From NCBI GenBank assembly GCA_003665825.1, contig QPFY01000013.1, positions 186,001 to 250,000 of the forward strand: a stretch of 64,000 nt of DNA, in the 5' to 3' direction. The position numbers were made by a program, and so were the translations under genes. Of this stretch, positions 55,516-64,000 are shown in pieces. Under the pieces are notes generated by a model. That model saw only the letters and a program-made list of their open reading frames with translations. It searched no databases and was not told the DNA's origin. Every line of letters begins with the position of its first letter. Position 1 is the stretch's first letter. This DNA is from Microbotryum silenes-acaulis. Its lineage: Eukaryota > Basidiomycota > Microbotryomycetes > Microbotryales > Microbotryaceae.

Positions 55516-57340
55516 CTAGAGTTTGGTGCTGAATCGCTCAGCGCGAGGCCCATGAGAGCGGGATACGAGAGCCGGTACGACCATTCGTGTTCGTGTTCGT
55601 ATTCGCGTTCGCCGTGGTCGGACTGGCCGGGTTCGAGCCTGGTTGAAGAGCTTCAAAACGCTGTTTGTATCGATTTCCAGATCAGAAAGTGCTCTACATA
55701 GTGGTGGGCTGGGGTGAAGAACGAGACCGACCTCTTCTTCCTCGATCGGCGAGGACTCGAGCATCGCTCCTCCGCTGACCGCATTGGCGGCGTGGGTGTA
55801 GGGGTGAGCTTTCTCGCATTCGATGACGGATCTGTGGGTGATAACGTATGAGCCAACTCGACTGGTGGTGAAGTTTTACGTATATCGACACCAGCAAGGG
55901 AACTTACTGTGTCTGTACCGTGATCTGAGGCCTATGATGAATTGCCGTCGCAAAGCTCGAACCTCCGGTGGAGATGATAGGTGAACCACCTTTGAGGGAG
56001 GTCGTGTATCCTGACCACCTCGTATCTCCAACTCCCGCCTCCCCATCCGTTCCATGCCCCAAAAACTGTTCACTCCCATTCGGCGTCGTCAATGAAGGCC
56101 GATTGACGAGGGAGACCAACAGCGAGTTGAAGTACAACTTGACCAACAAGAAGTTGGGGATGACGTGCCACGCCAATCCGGGGTCAGTGCTGAAGAGGAT
56201 CGCATCCGTCACGGCGACAAGCATGGTCAAAGCGTTCGTCTCGATCGTACGACGGATGATCCTCGCGATGACGGTATGCGTCTTGGAGTATTCGATCGTG
56301 CTGGACGCTCGACGAAGGTAGTAGACAAGGGAGATGGTGATGAGGATGTCTGCGCACGCGGCAGAGACGAGCCAGGTCTCCACACCGTAGGTGAACTCGT
56401 GGAAGCGAGAGAACTTGCTGTCGAGGAAGTGGATCATGAAGCTTGACGCAACACCAAAGCCTATGGTGACGAGGGGGCTCCTCAGCTTCTGAGTGCCGGA
56501 CCTTGTTCGGTTTGTGAGAGAAGCCACCGCACTCACCGAATTGCAATACACTGAGCGTCATAATAAGCACCGGCACGAAAATTTTGCGACCGGCTATGAC
56601 GTAGATGCGGTACGCGAAGAAGGCCTGGCAGATGATGGTCGCGATCGCGGTCACGGCTGGATCGACGGTGAAGGTCCAAGGGCTGATGGAGAGCACGGCG
56701 GGGTCGGTGTAGTGGGTCACGGCCCACCAGTAGATGGTCATGCTACAGAGAGTATGGATGGTGCAAGAGTAGAATGGAGTATGAATGCCATGTCAGAGTT
56801 GTCCGAACAAGTTCCAGGGACCCCGACGGTAAATTCACCAGCAAAACGCCGAATGCATCGTATCGAGCACGAACAAGCCGTAGACGACGACCTTGTACAC
56901 GAGACGATCGGTGCGATGGAAGCGGAGGTGGTACGTGAAGCATTGAGTAGTACTGTACAATGAGGAAGGATGCGATCGCTGGAGTCAACATAAGTAGGTC
57001 AGGGTGATACGGCCGGGCTGCGATATTGAGGAGCACTTGCGTAACACCGCCCTGAAACGAGATAACAAGGTGAGGTAGATCAGCCAGGCTGAGCGTACGA
57101 CTTGACTCGATCCACCGAGCTGAACTCACGAGAAACACGGCCAAGAAGGTCCCAATCAACTGGAAAGCGACCGAAGAGAAGGGGCGGAGTGGAGGTTGGT
57201 GCGAAGATTTTAGCTCTGCATACTCGCGCCGACGCAGCCTTGGCTCTGAACGGCAGCTTCGGCGCAAACCCGGGACTCACGAAAGCGCCGATCGAGTTGT
57301 CGAACGCGGGCAACTTGTCTGGAAGAGCGGGTGAGGCCAT
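55516..57340 (-). CDS. Multipass membrane protein, DUF6534 family
   Basis: Basidiomycete-type integral membrane protein of unknown function. Exons: 57281-57340 (MASPALPDKLPAFDNSIGAF), 57130-57159 (a 30-base exon, LIGTFLAVFL), one or two exons between about 56839 and 57080 with TYHLRFHRTDRLVYKVVVYG and LFVLDTMHSAF, then 56537-56742, 55908-56460 and 55516-55831. Further segments are MTIYWWAVTHYTD, ICQAFFAYRIYVIAGRK, TYGVETWLVSAACADILITI, TIETNALTMLVAVTDAILF and LLVKLYFNSLLVSLVNRP, which together give about seven helices and match the family. The C-terminal 100 residues are disordered and Arg-rich. The splice between LIGTFLAVFL and TYHLRF is not resolved: a donor at CAA/GTGCTC with an acceptor at about 57,000 is in frame but unsupported by homology. 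Confidence 0.75.
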
Positions 57341-58205
57341 GACCTGGTGAATGATGATGAGGAAGCAGATCAGCAGGTCCGCGAAGGTAGTACATCGTGG
57401 CAGAGTGCGTTGCGGTGACGTGCAACTTGAAAGTTTCGGAAGCGACTCCTTTTGGCGCGTCGATCGAGGGGTGCACAGGGGGGAGAGCGAGCTGGACTGA
57501 CCAATCCTGCAAAGTATCAAAGAGGGAGCCAGGTAACAAAGAGACTAAAGGGGTACTCTCAGAAAGAGAGGCGGTAGAGTAGTTGAAAGCAACGTGGAAC
57601 CAGGTGGAAGTTGGGAGTGGAGGTGAGAGAACGAGAGAGGTGGTGGTCGTTGTGGACGATCAGAAAAAGAACGCGGTGCTGGTGGAGGCCGAGTCGTGCC
57701 CGACCCCGCCGAACCGCCTCGGTCGGCTCGAGGGAGCTTTCGGCGCGCGATCGGATCGGACCGTTGGACGATTCGGACGAGTTTGCAAAAAGTGTTCAAA
57801 TCACGGCCAGCTTGCTTGGACTCATTCCTGAGCAATGACTGGGGGGCGTTCCATGATCCGATCACGAAGATGTACACCTTTACAAGTGGTAGGGCCCTCG
57901 GAAGTACTAGGGAAGAGAAACCTGCTCCCGTTGGAACGGCGCGGCGTGGGAGCTCGAAGCTGCTAGAAACTGTCATCTGATTACAACATGTCAAGTGAGA
58001 TGCCCATGCGCAATAAAAGAATACATAAGTAAGAGTCGCTGGTATAAGGTGGGACGTCGATGTCGAGGGCACTGGCCGAAATCAGGTTTAAAGCTGACGA
58101 TGTGGGGTCGAGCTCGAGCTCGGGTTTGCAGCTTGATGCGATATTGTCAAGATGGGATTCTTGTTTAAGCAACTCTGACGACGATCGAGTGGTGCATTGC
58201 TCGTG
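57341..58205. other. Intergenic: upstream of the DUF6534 gene
   Basis: No gene is supported. Several open frames of 60-175 residues on both strands are GC-rich artefacts without motif or homology. Confidence 0.45.
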
Positions 58206-58870
58206 CTACCGCTTGCCACCTCCCGAGACGGCGGCTTGTGCACTGTGGATCGAGACAGGAGAGGGGGGGTGAGTGACGAAGCGATCGGTACGACGTTGTT
58301 GCCCCACGGCGGTACGACCACGACCAAACCAGAAAAGGACGTACTTGTTGCGCGTCAGATTATCGATATCTGTCAGTGATCACGAGTGGTTGAATCAGTA
58401 ACCCCTCCCCACCCGAGTCGGATCTGCAGTTCCGCAAGACTGACATGTTTGCAATGTCTCGTTGCCGGACTTGATCTTTTGAGTTTCCTTGTTGACGCTC
58501 GAGATCCTCTCCATAAGAGCTGCGAAGGTGCGGGGTAGGTACAAGTGAATCGGTGTGCACGCGTCGGGATGGTGTCTCCTCTTCGCCGGAGTGATCGGTG
58601 AGTCACACCTTTGAGCCCATCCTGCTTGGTCGTAAAGTCCCTGTGGATAGTCGCGACGTGTTCAGCCGATGCGATCAACTCTGCTGGTGAAATCAGTTCG
58701 AACACGTACTTGACAAGCCTCTCCTTCTCCTGGATCTCGGCTGGGTCCAACTCGTCGTCATCGTCCTCAGGCTGAGCCTCGGCGGTGCGGGTGCTGTGGA
58801 GGGGTGATGCGATGTCGCCTGCTCCCCAGGGGTCCTGTGCGTCGACCGAGGATGCATGCGGCCGTGACAT
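58206..58870 (-). CDS. SCOC/Slo1-like short coiled-coil protein
   Basis: Small coiled-coil protein of the SCOC/UNC-69 type; the yeast counterpart Slo1 binds the Golgi GTPase Arl3. Four exons (58609-58870, 58445-58519, 58345-58369, 58206-58242) give 132 residues and were found by tracing splice sites, because the later exons are too short to stand out. An acidic linker (EDDDDELDPAEIQEKERLV) leads into the coiled coil: KYVFELISPAELIASAEHVA, TKQDGLKALMERISSVNKET, QKIKSGNETLQTYIDNL. The motif order (KxEN/GNE-LQxYIxNL) matches the SCOC core. The C-terminus is SGGGKR. It is divergent from NEDD8, with only 274 bases between the start codons, so a shared promoter is likely. Golgi role is inferred. 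Confidence 0.78.
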
Positions 58871-59144
58871 GGTCGTGTGCGGGTGTGGCAGCGAGCGCGT
58901 GCGCGATGTGGGAGAGAGACCAGAGAGCGGAAATCGGTCCGAGCGCGAAGAGGTTGACAACGTTGAACGTCGAGCGCTGAGTGAGCGCTGAGTGAGCGCT
59001 GAACACTGCCAGACACTGCCCCACACTGCGCTACACTGCTGAACACCGTGACCGAGTGTAACCGGCTGTAACGCGTCTGCACTTGGTCGTGCTTCATCCC
59101 TCTGCGCATTACACCCCTCGAGCACTCGCCTACTTTCCAGCAAA
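58871..59144. promoter_or_regulatory. Shared divergent promoter, SCOC-like / NEDD8, with short repeats
   Basis: Short bidirectional spacer. It contains three tandem GAGCGCTGA units at about 58973-59000 and then four CACTGC-type units to about 59045. Function unknown. Confidence 0.5.
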
Positions 59145-59864
59145 ATGAACATCAAGATCAAGGTCAGTCTCGCAGCTTCGCTCCAAGCTGTGTACTGTAT
59201 ACTGTACTGGTGTGGGTTGCTGACTCCCTCATCCGCTCGTCGATGTCGAACCAACTGCGGCACTCCAAACCCCCCCATACACGACCCGCACACCGTATCC
59301 TCTCGCACCTCGTCACACGGTCCCTCTTCTGCAGACACTGACTGGCAAAGAGGTGAGTCTCCCGTGGCTCTGCCCTCGATCCTCACGCCCCCACAGCTGA
59401 TCCACACGCGCTCAAATCCGACGCTCAGATCGACCTCGACATTGAACCCAACGACACGGCAAGCCCACCACACCACACCCCGACTACACCACACCGTACC
59501 CGTGCACTGATGATCATCTTCCCTTCTACAGGTCGAACGCATCAAGGTCGCACTAGAGGAGAAGGAGGGGATCCCCCCGGCACAACAACGTCTCATCTTT
59601 ATGGGCAAGGCCATGTACGGTTCAAATCTCAATCTAACCAAAAGTACAGTTCACTGACTCCCGTCTTAAGATCCTCTTCTGTCCTCCTCTTTGGGAATCG
59701 GATGCTGCTCGAACCTCGTTCCGAAAACCCGATTCCGATCTCCCCCAACCCATCGACGACCCTCACCCCTTCTCAGGCCGGAAGAAAAGACCGCGTCCGA
59801 TCTCAAGGTCACACCAGGCAGTACTTTGCATCTCATCCTTTCGCTCCGAGGCGGTCAATGCTAG
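59145..59864 (+). CDS. RUB1: NEDD8/Rub1 ubiquitin-like modifier precursor
   Basis: Ubiquitin-like protein attached to cullins. Five exons (59145-59162, 59335-59352, 59429-59458, 59532-59614, 59777-59864) give 78 residues that align without gaps to NEDD8: [72 protein letters not shown]. The mature protein would end at Gly76 after removal of the tail QC. Position 72, which separates NEDD8 (Ala) from ubiquitin (Arg), is Ser here; [12 protein letters not shown] and EPND still favour NEDD8. Exons 1 and 2 encode only six residues each and exon 3 only ten. The intron after exon 3 begins GCAAGC, so it is GC-AG. Confidence 0.93.
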
Positions 59865-60182
59865 ATCGATTTGGAGGGAAACGCCAGCGAGGAGGAAAGA
59901 GGGAACCGGGAGAAGAGAGGGGAGAGGGGAGAAACACGTTGTAATATTTCGTCGAGGGGAGAGGAGGAAAGAGAGAACGAGTTCTTCAGCATTGCATCTT
60001 CGTGGAAACCATACGATTCTTGAGCGTTCGTCCAAATGAGAGATGAAGCTTGAGTAGGTCGCCGCCAACAAATTTTCCTTAAAGTCTGAGGGAAGGTCAT
60101 CCTCCCGCTCCGTCGACGATGTCACCCTCCAAAGCTTGGAGCATACCAACACCTCTAAGAATACAACGACATTTAAAATACG
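59865..60182. other. Convergent 3' intergenic region
   Basis: A purine-rich stretch (59880-59980) follows the NEDD8 stop and is probably 3' untranslated sequence. Nothing else is seen. Confidence 0.5.
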
Positions 60183-62664
60183 CTACCTCAAATCCAACTT
60201 CATACCCATATCCCCAACCCAATCCTTAAACCTCCTCCCCAACAAAACCCCTGCACTCTCCCCATCCTCCAACCTCTTCGCATTCTCCACCCAAACCCCG
60301 ACCTTGGCCCTGTCCCCCATCGCCTGATACTTATCCGCGATTCGCAAAGCCATCTTGACCGACTCTTCATCGCCTAAGATGGGTGCTGAGTTCACCACTT
60401 CGGTGGTCGGTGCGAACGAGGCTCCGACCGCTTCCAACGCCCTTTTCTGCATCTCGATCGCTTGCGCCAATTGTGAGGCCCTCGCAAGTCGTTCAGCAAA
60501 GATGGTAAGGGGTCGGAAGAAGTCTGGTCGGAGTGACGTAGGTCGATCGGTTGCGTAGGTATCATCAATCTGTCGGAGTAGGTCAAGGTACGCATCGAGG
60601 TCGTCCGACTCTTTCTCGTCCATCTCCTCCAACTGCATAATCAACGACCGCCTCTCCTCCCTCTGCTTGCTCCCTTCCCCGGCATCCAAGGCACACAACC
60701 GACACCCACACTCGAACCCGTGTTTGTCCTGATGCATCCTCCTCTCTTCAAAACCCCTCATCGAATCCGTATACGAAAGTACGACTTCCTCCCCTTCTTC
60801 GATCGTCTTGATCGCGCGTACGAGTATGCGATCACCGAGGAAGTGGTACGAGACGTTGGGCAGACACGAATGGTTGAAGCGCGAGGCAAAGTTGTAGATC
60901 GCCAAACGATCGGTCTTGGGTTGAACTTTGGCCGTGGGATCGAATGCTGAGGCTTGAGCGGTGATGCAGCGTACTTTGAACGAATTGTAAGTGACGATCG
61001 CTTCGACGCGACTGACGTCGAGACCAGGTGGAGCGGCGTCCGGGTCATCCTCTTCTTCGCCGTAGTCGTACACTTCGTCTTCCTCTACCTTCACTCGTTC
61101 GACCTTCAACTCATCCAAAACCCCCTCCGCAGGTCCCGTGCTCAGATCATAGACCAAATTCTTGACCTTCTCGTCCCCAGACATCTTCTCCAATAAGATC
61201 GACACGGTCTGGCCCAATGCTTCGGGATCGTATTCCTTCGTGAAGAGATTCACACAGATCGTCGATGAGCCTCCTCCATGTCCTTGAAGAAGCGAAGTCG
61301 ATTCCGCACTCGCCAACGCCTCTTCGAACAGGATCAATTCCCCTCGTTCGATCCTGGACTTGGCGACCACCCCTGCACCTTTTCCCTCGATCTCCCGAAC
61401 CTCAATCGAAGGATGTCGATAATCTGAAACTTCCAAATCTTTCCCCTCTTTCGCAGAGTCGAACAGCCCCTCCCACTCGAACGAACCTTCTCGATTCTCC
61501 TCGATTCTCTTTCCAATCTTGCGCTCCAACTCGATCATCTCGCCATCCAACTTCTGCAACTTTTTCAGATCGGCCAAATTCCCCCTCGCATGATCCCATT
61601 CCTGGATCCGATACGCCGCTTTCGCACCCAACCACAACGCCTTTTTCGCAATTTGTCCCTTGGGGTCCGTCGCTTGAGGCCAATTACTCGCAGTCTCGAA
61701 CGCGCCTTCAGTCCCGTCCAAACAACTGCGGTATTGACCTGCTTCGTAGAATGCTCTACTTTGGAGATATCCCAGCGATGCGAGTAGTTCATCCTTGCCT
61801 GTATTCCACGCGCGATCCATCGCGAGCGCACACGATCTCAAAGCGGCTTGAAGACGACCTTGCTCGAGGTAAGTCTCGGCGGCCAATGCGTGTTCCTGGG
61901 GTGTGGAGATGTTTTGCTTTTCGTTGCGAAAGGGATTCGCTTGGACGTTGAGTGGGTCTAAACATTCGTAAAAATCGGCGGGCGAGTCGATGCGGAGTAG
62001 GAAACCACCCTTGCTTGATCGAAGCGTCGGTTCGGAAATGACTGTGCAACTCAGTGTGACCTTGTTCAATCAGCCGAGGGTTTACGAAGTGGTATTGTGC
62101 AAGGTCGAAGAACTCACCGAATGTAGATCTTTGAGGAAAACGATCGTTTAGATCTTGTAGCGACGTGTTTCGGGGGAGTCGATAGAGCTGGACGGGAGCG
62201 ACGTCGCCGAGGTTGTCTTCGATGACGCAATGCACCGAGATGGCATTGACGACGGTGGTGGAGATGATCCGAACGAGTAAAGCCTCACCTGGATGGTAAC
62301 AGATTGGTGAGTGCATGCAAGCTAGGCCCCCAAGTCACCTCGCGCTACGTCCCTTTCTCAACTGACCTTTGGCACTCTCATCGCACCTCAATTTGTGCAA
62401 TCCTTCCACAAACTCCAAATCCCTGGATCCAGTCCTCCTGGACCAAGGCTTATATGGCCCCACCACCTCTTTGCGTTGTCTCGTCTCATTTGAAGAAGAC
62501 TGACTCCATGCTCGTTCGCGCTCGATCAGCGCCTGGTGTTGAGCTAAGACTTGGGAACGATTGAGTTTCGGAACGGGGGTGGGTGAGGGTAGGTTGGAAG
62601 GGTTGGAGAGGAATGAGATTTGGGTGAATTCGTCGGCTTCGTTGGTGGAAGAGTGCGAGGCCAT
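60183..62664 (-). CDS. SET-domain protein with TPR-like N-terminal region (SMYD-like)
   Basis: Probable protein lysine methyltransferase. Three exons (62367-62664, 62118-62288, 60183-62041) give 775 residues. The middle third contains helical repeats (AETYLEQGRLQAALRSCALA, LASLGYLQSRAFYEAGQYRS). The SET domain starts at IEVREIEGKGAGVVAKSRIE (the GxG motif with RGELILFEE), is interrupted by a long insertion, and continues with AIYNFASRFNHSCLPNVSYH, LVRAIKTIEEGEEVVLSYTD and the post-SET cysteines FECGCRLC. NHSCxPN and the post-SET C-x-C-x2-C pattern support an active enzyme. A C-terminal helical segment follows (RPLTIFAERLARASQLAQAI, MQKRALEAVG). The N-terminal 150 residues are unrecognised. 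The substrate cannot be told. Confidence 0.85.
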
Positions 62665-63270
62665 GGCTCATGCAAGCCGCTCGATGGTCGGGGGCAGGGA
62701 GGCACTTGTTGGCGCCTCGAACCCCGACATCCCGTGGGCCGGGTTTCCTTCGCACGGACCATGCCGACCCTCCCCCACATGGTCGTCGAGGGACGATCGT
62801 GATACCTCCCCGTGTCACCATACTAACTCGGGTCGACACTCCGTCACATTTGATGTTCCTTCCATCACCCTCTCCTCTAGAATTATCGATTCTTTCCTGA
62901 CTCCAGCTCGTCACGTTCCCCACAGAAATAGCCCCTCAATGGCCTCATTCGGTCGTCCCAAAAACGACTAGCCGAGAAAATGACTAGCCCCTTTTCCTAG
63001 AGTTTGCCCGAATAAGCACACCAGGCTATACTCCGCGATTGCCAAGCTGGAAAGATTGGCATAAACGGATCTTCATGATAGCCTCCCAAGTGTTTCAGCA
63101 CACTGTTCCTCCTCCCTTTCGTGCCAAAAACCTGCTCACACTTGGGGAGGGACGATCACCTCCCACCTTGGTGTGATTTCTCTTTCATATCGCTTTGTCT
63201 TTGTCCCCCGTTTGATCTCCCACTGTTTTAGCTCCTCAGCAAACCTTTCCGCACTGCCTGCACCGACGAC
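62665..63270. promoter_or_regulatory. Divergent promoter region, SET/TPR gene / partial gene
   Basis: The stretch between two divergent starts is presumed to hold both promoters. No coding frame, RNA gene or repeat is convincing. Confidence 0.4.
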
Positions 63271-64000
63271 ATGACAGCCCGCTCGAGCACGAACAAACCC
63301 AAGTACGTCCTGCCCGACGACAACACCTCGATGCCCTCGGTAAGCGTATCCCTCAACTGAACACCGCCCTCCTGAATATCGAGCACCTAACCGCAAGAAC
63401 TCTGCCCGCTCAACCCCCATTTGCCAGACGCCAAGTTCATCATTCCGCCGCTTCGCGACTCGCGTCAAACAAGTCTGCCAACACATCCTCCCCGCTTCAC
63501 CCAGTCTGAGCTCTGTTCGTTCAGCCACACCTTCGTTCGATACTTCCCTCGATTCTATTTCGCGTCACCTTGTCAGAACCACGAAGGCGACTCCGAGTGG
63601 TCGCGCTGTTTCGGGCACGACGAGTGGACGACCGAATCGGCTACGAAAACGATCGCGAGCTCAGCGCGGTGCCGGCTCGAGCACGACGGCGAACCCGGTA
63701 GTAACGCAACGACGTGGCAACGTACAAGAGGATGACACGCTCGAAATCGAACGGAACTTGTTGATTGAGCTCGCTCGGGAGCGCAGGCAGTATCAAGCCT
63801 CCGAGCGACGTCGTACAGCCAGCAGCAGTCTCTACTCCGCTACCGCCGTAGGGATCGTCGTCGGAAAGGAGGTGAACTCTCCCGGCGGCTCGTTCAAAGC
63901 GGCGGGCGTGTCGAGTCTTTTCCGTCGATCGACGACTTTGCGTTCCCCTTTGCGTCGTCATCACTCGTGTTACCCGATTCATCCATCAACTCACCAGGAC
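63271..64000 (+). CDS. Unrecognised protein, 5' part only (runs off the window)
   Basis: The first exon, 63271-63339, encodes MTARSSTNPKYVLPDDNTSM plus three residues and ends at a GTAAGC donor. The second exon starts at 63428 after TTTGCCAG and stays open to the window edge, giving about 214 residues in total. The sequence is Ser, Thr and Arg-rich with no hydrophobic segment. One helical stretch (DDTLEIERNLLIELARERRQ followed by YQASERRR) could be a short coiled coil. The rest looks disordered and basic (RPNRLRKRSRAQR). A donor GTGAAC near 63870 might end exon 2 earlier. No family is recognised; the long stop-free frame with a sensible intron is the only support. Confidence 0.5.

Noticed and set aside
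57545..58072. A 175-residue minus-strand open frame between the DUF6534 and SCOC-like genes
   Set aside because: No motif and no splice or start context; it reads as Pro/Ser/Leu-rich low complexity, typical of chance frames here.
58373..59641. A 422-residue minus-strand open frame covering NEDD8
   Set aside because: Only its 3' half (from the ATG at 58870) is real, as exon 1 of the SCOC-like gene. The rest is antisense to NEDD8 exons and the shared promoter.

Overview
The window looks like part of a nuclear chromosome of a basidiomycete fungus, most likely a Pucciniomycotina (Microbotryomycetes-type) yeast or smut. Genes lie close together on both strands and are cut by many short introns of about 50-80 bases with GT-AG ends and occasionally GC-AG. 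Coding DNA is GC-rich. A DUF6534-type membrane protein, a single KEN-box plus kinase BUB1 gene and a FunK1-like kinase remnant all fit Basidiomycota. The lineage call is inference; no rRNA or tRNA marker is present.

Layout from left to right: VPS45 (-, 3' end outside the window); PCK1 (-); a 152-base inverted-repeat element; a large Ser/Thr kinase (+); a mitochondrial-type acyl-CoA synthetase (-); an ABCC/MRP transporter (-); secreted protein A (-); exonuclease V EXO5 (-); B-type cyclin (+); two more copies of the 152-base element; BUB1 checkpoint kinase (-); a SET-TAD3 fusion (+); secreted protein B (+); a decayed stretch holding a FunK1-like fragment, a 175-base homopurine run, a frameshifted mobile-element-like gene and an 11-base motif cluster; secreted protein C (+); a SARAF-like protein (-); MON2 (+); a DUF6534 membrane protein (-); a SCOC/Slo1-like coiled-coil protein (-); NEDD8/RUB1 (+); a SET/TPR protein (-); and the start of an unrecognised gene (+, runs out of the window).

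Most genes are conserved housekeeping functions: endosomal and Golgi traffic (VPS45, MON2, SCOC-like), gluconeogenesis (PCK1), the cell cycle (cyclin B, BUB1), protein modification (NEDD8, two SET proteins), tRNA editing (TAD3), DNA repair (EXO5) and vacuolar-type transport (ABCC). They do not form one pathway.

The accessory content is the interesting part. First, three dispersed genes (A, B, C) encode a lineage-type secreted family with a near-identical signal peptide, a dibasic Kex2-like site followed by a CLLLPG-type segment, and in A and B a four-cysteine domain I do not recognise; B carries two such units in tandem. Second, a 152-base MITE-like element is present in three nearly identical copies, each flanked by a different 2-base direct repeat. 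Third, a Set7-like SET domain is fused to the non-catalytic tRNA deaminase subunit TAD3. Exon boundaries given below were read by eye and checked for reading frame; they are not confirmed by transcripts.
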